From the NCBI GenBank assembly GCA_019634595.1, contig JAHCBC010000004.1, positions 248,001 through 312,000 on the forward strand: 64,000 nt of DNA, written 5' to 3'. The position numbers and the translations under genes were made by a program. The notes under the pieces were generated by a model. It was not told where the DNA came from, did no database searches, and saw only the letters and a program-made list of their open reading frames with translations. Positions 22,868 through 30,900 of this stretch are shown here, piece after piece. This stretch comes from Akkermansiaceae bacterium. Its GTDB lineage: Bacteria; Verrucomicrobiota; Verrucomicrobiia; Verrucomicrobiales; Akkermansiaceae. How positions within the stretch are numbered: the stretch's first letter is position 1; each line of letters starts with the position of its first letter.

Positions 22868-23941
22868 ATGACCCAAACGACCCTGTATTACCGCGAAGGC
22901 TCCTCGGACAAAATCTACCAGGCCTTCATCGAAACCACTGCCGAAGGGTGCCATGTCCGCTTCGCCTATGGGCGGCGGGGATCGACACTCAACACTGGCA
23001 CCAAGACAACCCACCCCGTGACGCTGGGCGAAGCGGCGAAGATCCTCGAAAAGCTGGTCCGCTCGAAGCTCGCCAAGGGCTACACCCCGGGCGAAGATGA
23101 AAAGGTCCATTCATCGTCCGGTAATGACGGCAAGGACAGCGGCATCCGCTGCCAGCTCCTCAACCCGGTGGAGGAAGGCCGCCTCGCCACCCTTCTCCGC
23201 GACGACCGCTGGTGCCTCCAGGAGAAATTCGACGGACGGAGGATGATGATCCGGAAAACCGGCGACACGGTCACCGGCATCAACCGCCGGGGGCTCGTCA
23301 TTGCCGTCCCGGAACCCATCGAACGCACCGCCCGGGAAATCCCATTCGATTTCCTGATCGACGGGGAAGCCGTCGGGGATGTTCTCCACGTCTTCGATCT
23401 CCTCGGACTCCGCGGCACCGATCTGCGTCCGATGCCTTACCGCGAACGCCTCGCCCGCTTGGTCCGCTGGATAAACCCCGGCGAAGGTATCCAGCCCGTC
23501 CGCACGACCATGGACACCGCCGGCAAACAGGCGATGTTCCACGCCCTGCGGAGGGAAGGACGCGAAGGAGCGGTCATCAAGGATCTGCATGCCTCCGCCA
23601 GCGCCGGCCGCCCAGCCAGCTCTGGCAGCCAACTGAAGTTCAAGTTCACCGAAACCGCCAGCTTCATCGTAGCCTCAGTCCACCCGAAGAAACGCAGCGT
23701 CGCTCTCGAACTCGCCGATGGAAACGGAAAGCCGGTCCCCGCCGGGAACGTCACCATCCCACCGAACCACGACATCCCGGCACCCGGGACGATCATCGAA
23801 GCCCGTTACTTATACACATACGAAGAAAGCGGCTCGATCTACCAACCCGTATTCCTCGGCGTCCGGGACGACATCGCCCCCTCCGAATGCACCACCTCCC
23901 AGCTGAAGTTCAAGCGAGCTCCCCAAGAGGAGGCCGCTTGA
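22868..23941 (+). CDS. WGR-domain ATP-dependent DNA ligase
   Basis: This 357-residue protein joins an N-terminal WGR domain to a DNA ligase core. The WGR domain spans residues about 1-75, with VRFAYGRRGSTLNTG standing for the WGRxG motif. The ligase core has motif I EKFDGRR (nucleotidyl-acceptor Lys about 120), motif III DFLIDGEAVG, motif IV EGAVIKDL and motif V QLKFKF. An OB-like C-terminal part carries FIVASVHPKKRSVALEL and YLYTYEESGSIYQPVFLGVR. It would seal nicks using ATP. WGR domains are known from PARPs and some bacterial proteins and are thought to bind DNA ends. A ligase at the end of an island with a nuclease and an AAA+ ATPase points to DNA processing. Confidence 0.88.
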   Translation: MTQTTLYYREGSSDKIYQAFIETTAEGCHVRFAYGRRGSTLNTGTKTTHPVTLGEAAKILEKLVRSKLAKGYTPGEDEKVHSSSGNDGKDSGIRCQLLNPVEEGRLATLLRDDRWCLQEKFDGRRMMIRKTGDTVTGINRRGLVIAVPEPIERTAREIPFDFLIDGEAVGDVLHVFDLLGLRGTDLRPMPYRERLARLVRWINPGEGIQPVRTTMDTAGKQAMFHALRREGREGAVIKDLHASASAGRPASSGSQLKFKFTETASFIVASVHPKKRSVALELADGNGKPVPAGNVTIPPNHDIPAPGTIIEARYLYTYEESGSIYQPVFLGVRDDIAPSECTTSQLKFKRAPQEEAA

Positions 23942-24204
23942 ACCAAAGCCGGATGAGGGAAAAATCCACTCCTTCACAGGTGTGGATTTTTTTACCCACC
24001 ACTGCCAATCTCTGCCTGTGCGCATTCGTTTCCAGGAGAGCACGAAAAAAGGTATCCTCATCCCATAGACAGCTCAGCCCCTTTATTGTGAACGTAAAGT
24101 TCCATCCTCGGCACTGTTGTTGATTCTTAATAGGTTAGAATGGGTAGATGTCCCGAAAGACGCCCTAGCCCACCCGTTCTAATCCCCTGATACAATCTAA
24201 TTCA
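23942..24204. other. Intergenic stretch with an imperfect inverted repeat
   Basis: No gene is recognised between the ligase and the transposase remnant. The inverted repeat TTAGAATGGGT / ACCCGTTCTAA (one mismatch) at 24135-24145 and 24172-24182 encloses 26 bases. It may be an end of a decayed mobile element or a terminator. Short frames here have no family resemblance. Confidence 0.45.
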
Positions 24205-24560
24205 TTGATGGTAAGAGATTCCCGTAGAGTTCGTTAGCGATTCATGCGGGCGTTCTTCGTTGTAGCTGATGAGCGTGTTCCCGCACTTCGTCGAGGGAGG
24301 CGAATACGTGGGCATCGAGCACTTCGTTGAAGAAAGCGTTCGACGTATCCATTCTGCAGGGGGCGGCGTGGTTGGATATGAAGCAGTTGAGCGTGGTGCT
24401 CTTCGCACCAGTTAATGATTTTGACGGATATGAGCTAGGGGCCGTTGTTGACGCGGATCTGCTTTGGCAGCGGATGGCTGCCCTTGAGTTGTTCAAGCAG
24501 ACGGATGGCCTTGCTGCCCGAGGTCAAGACGAATGGCACCTTCGCGAAGGAGTCCGGTTG
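24205..24560 (-). pseudogene. Decayed IS3-family transposase (OrfB, C-terminal part)
   Basis: Read on the minus strand in changing frames, the segment keeps recognisable IS3 OrfB integrase-core pieces: KQIRVNNGP (from DNGPE), then WCEEHHAQLLHIQPRRPLQNGYVERF, EVLDAHVFASLDEVREHAHQ, and finally YNEERPHESL. A stop codon interrupts the second catalytic block and at least two frameshifts follow. No OrfA or complete ends are visible. It is an old insertion remnant between the island and the tRNA. Confidence 0.75.
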
Positions 24561-24687
24561 AGCTTGAATGACTGCTCACTTCCGATCATCGAAGTTTGAG
24601 TGGAGTGGCGGCGCTTCTCGCTCGGGAGGGGGGAGAGACATAGAGCACCCGAGGCGGATTAGGACGCAAAATCGTGCCGACACTCCC

Positions 24688-24813
24688 GACAACGCCGACA
24701 ACGCCGACAACGCCGACAACGCCGACAACGCCGACAACGCCGACAACGCCGACAACGCCGACAACGCCGACAACGCCGACAACGCCGACAACGCCGACAA
24801 CGCCGACAACGCC
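24688..24813. repeat. Perfect 9-bp tandem repeat, 14 copies
   Basis: GACAACGCC is repeated 14 times without a single mismatch. It is flanked by related fragments (GTGCCGACACTCCC on the left, GACATCGTGCC on the right). All frames stay open, coding repeats of Asp-Asn-Ala on one strand or Val-Gly-Val on the other, but no start, ribosome-binding site or neighbouring domain supports a protein. Perfect identity implies recent expansion by slippage. Confidence 0.95.
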
Positions 24814-24944
24814 GACATCGTGCCAACAGCAGGCGGAATCCGTGTGACTTTCAGGTGACATCCGGGTGACAGGGATCGGTTTCCGGAGGATAACAGCAGC
24901 CCGGATAATAAGTGCAAAATAAATACACATCACAGGGCTCCAAC

Positions 24945-24974
24945 AAAAAATCCCGAGGCTTCTCAGCTTCGGGA
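24945..24974 (-). terminator. Terminator of the tRNA-Leu gene (minus strand)
   Basis: Read on the minus strand, TCCCGAAGC-tgagaa-GCCTCGGGA is followed by six T. It lies 20 bases downstream of the CCA end of the tRNA fragment. It is therefore the native chromosomal terminator of the tRNA-Leu transcription unit, retained on the chromosomal side of the insertion. Confidence 0.8.
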
Positions 24975-24993
24975 CTCTTTGATTTCCAACGAA

Positions 24994-25048
24994 TGGTGCT
25001 CGAAAGAGGACTCGAACCTCCACGGGTCTCCCCACTAGATCCTTAGGC
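24994..25048 (-). tRNA. tRNA-Leu 3' fragment, attachment site of the ICE
   Basis: The minus strand encodes the 3' 55 bases of a class II tRNA. It starts CTAAGGATCTAG (anticodon loop and stem; AAG if the loop is intact). A long variable arm with GGG-AGA-CCC follows, then the T arm GGAGG-TTCGAGT-CCTCT, the acceptor strand TTCGAGC, and ACCA. The long variable arm and sequence point to Leu. The 5' half is absent: the sequence to the right does not supply the D arm or the acceptor 5' strand. This is the displaced tRNA end left by integration of the element at the right, whose integrase begins 97 bases away. The intact tRNA should be at the other ICE end, outside the window. Confidence 0.8.
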
Positions 25049-25144
25049 CGGTAAAAAGCGATTTTTCAATGATCGTGGATGAGTGCGGATGAGCGCGCTT
25101 AATATCTCGTAACTCTCTTATTATTAGAGTATAGTAAGGATGAA

Positions 25145-26569
25145 ATGACCATCAAACGCAGTCATCCGAACTCATCCATGGACGCGACAACTGGCAGCAA
25201 ACTGGCAGCAGAAACTCCGAAGCGGTCCTATTCAAAGAGCGATGCGCGTTACTGGCTCACTCCGGGAAGACTCTTCAAAAATCACGGTGCTGCGGACTAT
25301 TCGTGCCGGATCTCGTTCAATGGTCGTCGAAGCCACGTCAGCCTCAACACCCCGAATCACCGTGATGCGGCAAAAAAAGCTGCGGAGCTCTATTCGAAGA
25401 TCGTCAGCGAGGGTTGGGAGGTCGGGTTAGCCGACTATCGTCCCGAAGCGAATCCGGGAAGTTCAACCTGCGCCACCGTCGGCGAACTGATCGGAGCGGT
25501 TTCCCGACTTTCCTCCGTGCGTCCCCAAACGCTCAAAGTCTATGCCCAAGCATTCCGCTGCCTCGTGGCAGAAATCCACAAGATCACTTCCCCCAACAAA
25601 AATGATTTCGGAAAAGGTGGAAACGAGGCGTGGCGGCAGGAGGTGGATGCCGTAAAATTGGATTCCTTCACTGCTGCGGACATCGTTGCTTGGAAGATTG
25701 AACGTATCCGCACCAAGGGAGAAGACCCTCTCACAAAGAAGAACGCGACGACAACGGCGAATTCCATCATCCGCAATGCCAGAGGTTTGTTCGGCAGGAA
25801 GATCCTTCCTTTTCTCAGCCAAAGCATCACCCTGCCTCATCCGCTGCCATTTGAAGGCATCACACTGGAGAAATCAGGGTCAACCCGCTACATCTCAAAA
25901 ATTGATCCGTTCGCCATCCTAGGCAGGGCCAAAGAGGAACTCGCAGTATCCGAGCCGGAGGCCTTCAAAATCCTTGTTTTGGCCCTCGTCTGCGGACTCA
26001 GGCGCGGCGAAATCGACAGCCTTCTATGGAGGGCGCTGGATTTCGGCAACTCCGTGTTGAAAATAGAGACGTCGGAATATCACCAGTTGAAAAGCGAGGA
26101 CAGCTCGGGAGTCATCGACCTTGACGCTGACACAAAAGCTCTCTTCCAACGGTATCGCAACGAGAACCCTACCGCATTGTTCGTCATCAACAGCCCAGTT
26201 GACCCCGGGCAGGTGGGAACCGGGAAAGGCCCGCGCTATCGGTGCAATCGCGAGTTTGCGGTCTTGATCAAGTGGTTGAAGCAGCAAGGAGTGACCACCC
26301 AGAAGCCCATCCATACTCTCAGGAAGGAGATCGGAAGCATCATCGCCTCGGAACATGGAATCTTCGCGGCCAGCCGCTACCTTCGTCATTCGGACATTCA
26401 AATTACGGCCGCCGTCTATGCGGATAAGAAAGCAGTGGTGACGCCAAAATCGCTAGGAAGCATTCTTGGTAACGGAAGAACGTCCCCGATGCCCCAAGAT
26501 GAAATCCGCCCGATCAGCACGGAGAAAGCGGGCGAGTCTCCCTTCAAGTTCACAATCTCCCTCGGCTGA
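25145..26569 (+). CDS. int: Tyrosine recombinase (ICE integrase)
   Basis: This 474-residue site-specific recombinase would integrate and excise the element at tRNA-Leu. The C-terminal catalytic domain shows LVCGLRRGEIDSLLW (first Arg) and THTLRKEIGSIIASEHG (H-x-x-R). RYLRHSDIQITAAVYAD carries the His and the nucleophilic Tyr. The N-terminal half contains a basic AP2-like region (YWLTPGRLFKNHGAADYSCRISF) and a core-binding domain (residues 115-215). The start at ATG 25145 has AAGGA five bases upstream. A TATAGT -10-like hexamer lies at 25130-25135 without a clear -35. The tail after the Tyr is about 45 residues. Confidence 0.93.
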   Translation: MTIKRSHPNSSMDATTGSKLAAETPKRSYSKSDARYWLTPGRLFKNHGAADYSCRISFNGRRSHVSLNTPNHRDAAKKAAELYSKIVSEGWEVGLADYRPEANPGSSTCATVGELIGAVSRLSSVRPQTLKVYAQAFRCLVAEIHKITSPNKNDFGKGGNEAWRQEVDAVKLDSFTAADIVAWKIERIRTKGEDPLTKKNATTTANSIIRNARGLFGRKILPFLSQSITLPHPLPFEGITLEKSGSTRYISKIDPFAILGRAKEELAVSEPEAFKILVLALVCGLRRGEIDSLLWRALDFGNSVLKIETSEYHQLKSEDSSGVIDLDADTKALFQRYRNENPTALFVINSPVDPGQVGTGKGPRYRCNREFAVLIKWLKQQGVTTQKPIHTLRKEIGSIIASEHGIFAASRYLRHSDIQITAAVYADKKAVVTPKSLGSILGNGRTSPMPQDEIRPISTEKAGESPFKFTISLG

Positions 26570-26594
26570 TGGACAGCCAAGGGATCGCTACGAC

Positions 26595-27113
26595 TCAGAC
26601 ACTTCGGTGAGCGCCCCTTTTCCCCTCCCCTCTTTTATTGGAATGATCCACCGCATCGGCCATTTTACGCAGCGTTTCCGCGTCCACCTGGGTAGGCGGA
26701 TAGACTACTGGTAGGCGCTCGGGCGTCCCACACTCGATTTCATCGAAACGGCGGAATTCGCCGGATGCTCGAAGAATTTCCCGCAAGACCGGTTCCACTT
26801 CTGGGCCTAGGATGAGTCGGGCGGAAATCGCCACAGCGAGAGCTTCCGCGAGCCGTGGATCTAGACCTGAACAAGCGTCACCCAAATTGACCAGATGACT
26901 GCATGTGTAGAGGCTCCACAAGATGTGCCTGACGCGGGTTCCCTGCCCAGTGCTCCAGTGGAGCGTCAGCGTTTCCACAAGGAAGGGCGCGACCTTTGTA
27001 AGCGCTTCGCCGATATGTCCTTCGAACGGCGGGCCTCCGATCAGGCCATTTGAGAATAAGGTGGTTAGATCGAGATCGCCTCCGCATGCGGCGTGAATGT
27101 TAGAATTAGACAT
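26595..27113 (-). CDS. ICE hypothetical protein
   Basis: This 172-residue protein is mostly helical. It has segments such as EALTKVAPFLVETLTLHWST, HILWSLYTCSHLVNLGDACS and RLAEALAVAISARLILGPEV, and an acidic to basic change towards the C-terminus (SNKRGEGKRGAHRS). No family or motif is recognised. It converges with the integrase gene, with 25 bases between stops. Such genes next to ICE integrases can be excision or maintenance factors, but nothing here demonstrates that. Confidence 0.5.
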   Translation of the reverse strand: MSNSNIHAACGGDLDLTTLFSNGLIGGPPFEGHIGEALTKVAPFLVETLTLHWSTGQGTRVRHILWSLYTCSHLVNLGDACSGLDPRLAEALAVAISARLILGPEVEPVLREILRASGEFRRFDEIECGTPERLPVVYPPTQVDAETLRKMADAVDHSNKRGEGKRGAHRSV

Positions 27114-27509
27114 GGTGTTCAGGTTCTAGTTGCCGTGCATGCTGGATGGCTCGTCCCCTAATCCTGTTCCCATATGGGTGCGTCTTTTAGAGTGACTGAT
27201 AATCAGAAACTACGTGCTTTTTGCGGATGTTTGAGCTATTGTTCCCAATGAATCTAATCGGAAATTTATTCGGACCGATTCCCGGAGTTCTAATCCGGTC
27301 GCCGACCCGCTTTCCCCACGGGTTGAATAAAGTTCGCGTAATCAATCAGGCCAGACCGGTGGGCCATCGTGCATGGAGTCCACGGCAGCCAGCCAGACAG
27401 GTAGCGGGCCAAGCCGTCCCCACGGATCAAAGCTACCGGGATCTTGCACCCAAAACAGAACAGGAAGCCCCCCTAAATAACATACCACTCATGATGAACG
27501 GCCCCCGTC
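27114..27509. other. Intergenic region before the ICE regulator
   Basis: About 400 bases lie between the divergent 172-residue gene and the XRE gene. A 178-codon frame from 27221 overlaps the XRE gene in another frame and has no family content, so it is not called. The AT-richer part at 27120-27280 is the likely place for divergent promoters. No dyad of the 15.7-20.7 kb operator type was seen here. Confidence 0.4.
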
Positions 27510-27791
27510 ATGAGACATCTCAATCTCATAGGACCCCAAGTGAGGAAACTGCGCAGCCAACGGGGCTGGACGCAGGAAGACTTGGCGGGTGCCTTGCAGA
27601 GGGCCGGGCTGGATATTTCCCGGAGTGGACTGGCCAAGGTCGAGTCCCGGATGATCCTGGTGCGGGACCACCACCTGCACTTTTTCATGAAGGCGCTGCG
27701 AGCGTCACTCGACGACCTGTATCCCCCGATCAACACGGACGACCCGAACATGTATGACGTGATGAACAAGTTGATGGAGAGCCGATTCTAA
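27510..27791 (+). CDS. XRE-family transcriptional regulator
   Basis: This 93-residue protein is a minimal Cro/CI-type DNA-binding protein. Its helix-turn-helix lies at residues 8-48 (IGPQVRKLRSQRGWTQEDLAGALQRAGLDISRSGLAKVESR), followed by a helical part that may dimerise (FFMKALRASLDDLYP). It resembles the island repressor at 20363 in layout and several residues. It probably controls ICE transfer genes. It converges with the methyltransferase-helicase gene, with a long inverted repeat between the two stops. Confidence 0.8.
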   Translation: MRHLNLIGPQVRKLRSQRGWTQEDLAGALQRAGLDISRSGLAKVESRMILVRDHHLHFFMKALRASLDDLYPPINTDDPNMYDVMNKLMESRF

Positions 27792-27863
27792 CCAGAAAAG
27801 AAAACAACGGTTTTTCGGTAACGAAAAAACCGATACCGGCAAATCTTCCCAAGGCGGAGCGGG

Positions 27864-27942
27864 GGCAAGGAGAAAACGGAATAAGTGCCGAAGGCCGAGC
27901 GGTGCGTCTAGCAACGCGAGTTATGCCGGATTTCTCCTTGCC
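27864..27942. repeat. Long inverted repeat between convergent genes
   Basis: Arms GGCAAGGAGAAA (27864-27875) and TTTCTCCTTGCC (27931-27942) are perfectly complementary over 12 bases. Extra pairing continues inward (CGG with CCG, ATAA with TTAT). The enclosed segment is GC-rich and itself self-complementary. There is no T-tract after either arm, so a simple terminator is unlikely. Its place at the end of two convergent genes leaves a bidirectional transcription block, a transfer-related site or a regulatory RNA as options. Confidence 0.6.
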
Positions 27943-27987
27943 GCCGCGAGCACATGGGGAAACGCGACCTCCCACCCCGGCGGGCGG

Positions 27988-30900
27988 TCAGGGGCGGATG
28001 GCGCGGGGCTTGGCATTCACCTTCTTCCGCACCGCAACCGTTTCGGTATCGGCGATTTCATCAACCTGCGCGGCCGCCTGATTTTTGGTGATGTCGAGAG
28101 CCTCGACGATTTCCCGCTGGCGGTTAAGAGTGGTGACGAGTTTCTCCTCATGCTCGAAAGGTTGCTGAGCTTGCGTTTCGAGTTGCTGGCGCTGCTTCTG
28201 AAATCGAGGCAAACTTTCCCGAGCTTCCTCCAGATGTTTTTCGAGACCTCCCAAGGCGTGTTCGATGGAGGCTATCGATCCCTGAGGGCTGTCTGTAACG
28301 GTCGCTTCGTAATCGTTTCTGCCGTGGATCTGCAATTGGATCCGCGCCCCGACGTTTCGTACGGAGATATTGAATCCGGCGATGGAGCCGATTTTCTTGC
28401 TGTCTTCGTATATTTTCAGGGCGGCACCTATGAAAACCAATTTCCGGCCCGCGTCGATGCGGTCCGTGAAAGTTTCTTTCCCGATGGTGATGGAAAACAG
28501 ATCCCCACGGGTCGGCCTGCGAGTGGAAATATCGTGCTCAAGGTTTTCGATGTATCGAAGGGTTCGCTTTGCCTGATCGTCGATTCCCCGGATACGTGAG
28601 CGGATGGAGTGGGAGCTGTCCATGTGCTGGCGTTTGAGCCGGGTGAGGCGGATCACCTCCGCGTCCACTTGTGCTTTTTCAAGCACCATCGGATTGCCGG
28701 AGGCGATGGCCTTCACCTCCGCATAGCTCAATGCCGTCGAGTCCACGTCCTCGGCCTTCCGCATCGTTGCATCCCCCACCATGACCTGGGAGATGAACCG
28801 CGCCTTGGTTTCGAGGGTCTGCCACATGTACGCGTCGAAGGAGCCTTCCGTGACGTAACGGAAGATGTTGACGTATTCGTTGGTATTACCCTGCCGGAGA
28901 ATGCGGCCCTCGCGCTGCTCGATGTCGGAGGGACGCCATGGAGCATCCAGATGGTGAAGGGCAACCAGCCGTTCCTGAACATTGGTGCCTTCGCCCATTT
29001 TGAGCGTGCTTCCCAGCAGGACCCTGACCCGCCCCTCGCGGACGGCCTTGAACAGGGCGGCCTTTGCCGTGTCGGTGTCATGGCTCTGGATGAAGGCAAT
29101 TTGATCGACAGGTATCCCCCGTTCGGTGAGTTTGTCGCGGATGTCGTGATAAACGGAAAAGCCGCCGCCCTTGCCTTTCCGCGGAGTGGAAAGATCGCAG
29201 AAAACAAGCTGAGCGCCGCGGTGCGGAGTGGAATCCTTCCAAATGTGGTGAATCCGATCAACGGCAAGATTGACCTTGGAATCCGGGTGATCACCGGATG
29301 CACCTCTCATGAGACGCATGTCCAAGGCGGCAAGCCGTCCCTCCGACGTGATCTTGAGCATGTTGTCCAGCTTTGGATCAACACGAGTGCCTTTCAGCTT
29401 CGCCGCACGCTCCACAAGGTGCGCTACGAAATCCTTGAGCATGGGAGTACACGGGGCGCTTACGGTGATGGGCTTGCCGGTTTCAAGTTTCGGAATCGGA
29501 AGCTTGAGCATTTCAGCGGTTTGAACGTCGGCGCTCCGGCGAAACTCCTGCATCAATTCGGGGACGTTGACGAAGCGGGCGAAGCGGTGGTTAAGGCGAT
29601 AGCCCGCGCCATCGGGGCTTAGTTCCATCGCGGTAACGGTTTCACCAAAGGTTCCGGCCCATGAGTCGAAGTGCTGGAGTCCGTGGCGGCGGAGCGAGTT
29701 CATTTGCAGGTAACGCTGCATGGTGAACATCTCGGCCATCGTGTTGGAGATTGGCGTACCTGTGGCAAAGACCACTCCTCCGCCATCGTTGAGGTTCTGA
29801 ATGTGCTGGACCTTTAGAAACAGATCAAAGGCACGTTCGGATGCGGTTTGCGGGAGGCCAGCCACTCGGGTCATTTTGGTGACGTAGAAGAGGTTTTTGA
29901 ACTTGTGGGCTTCATCCACAAACAACCTATCCACGCCAAGTTCCTCGAATGTCAGTGTCGCATCTTTCTTGTCGCTGGCCGAAAGGGTTTCCAGCTTCAC
30001 CTCCAACCGCTTCTGGACCCTCTCCAGTTCCTTGACCAGCCGCGTTCCGCTCCTGTCGCCTTTCTGCTCGCGGATAGCGTCTTTGATCTCCTGGATCTGA
30101 TCTTCGATGAAGGCTTTGCGGGTGTCTGAATCCAGAGAGATTTTCTCAAAGGAGGAATGGGTGACAATCACCGCATCCCAATTTCCGGTTGCGATCCGGC
30201 TGAACAGCTCGGAACGCCGATCCTTCGCAAAGTCGGCTTTTCCTGCGGCGAGAATATTGGCATTGGGATAGAGCGCGAGAAGCTCGGTGGCGAACTGGTC
30301 GAGCATGTGGTTGGGGACGACGAACATGGGTTTCTTCGCCAGCCCGAGACGTTTCATTTCGATACCCGCCGCGACCATCGTGTAGGTCTTTCCCGCACCG
30401 ACGGCATGGGCGAGCAGGGTATTCTTGCTCTGGATAATGCGCCAGACGGCGGCTTTCTGATGGGGCCGGAGGGTGATCTGTCGGCTGCTGCCGGGGAGGG
30501 TCAGGTGATCGCCGTTGAAGGCGGGGAGACGGACGGAATTGAAATCGTCGTTGTATTTGCGGGCGAGGCGTTCCCGGCGTTCGTCGTCTTCCCAGATCCA
30601 CGACTTGAACCGCTCCTTGATTTTCTCCTGCCGTTCGCGGGCACCTTCGGTCTCGGTGACGTTGACGTACGGATTTCCATTTTCGTCCCGGTTATAGACG
30701 GTTGGCGTTTTGAGGTTGAGGGAATCCTGGACGAGATCGAGGGCGGAATAACGGTTGGTACCCCATTCGTCGGTGTTGGCGACGGATGACTTGGCGCGTT
30801 CGCTGGCGCGGACAAACCAAGTTCCGACCGCCGGAGAGTGGCTGACTTCGACCTGTTCGCCGCCTAGCAACGCGGAAGCGAACGCGGAGACATCGCCGGC

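Noticed and set aside
24688..24813. 9-bp tandem repeat as a CRISPR-like array or a repeat protein gene
   Set aside because: There are no spacers between units, and no start codon or ribosome-binding site precedes any frame; it is a simple microsatellite-like array.
27221..27757. 178-codon plus-strand frame overlapping the XRE gene
   Set aside because: It overlaps a clear helix-turn-helix gene in another frame and has no recognisable content.
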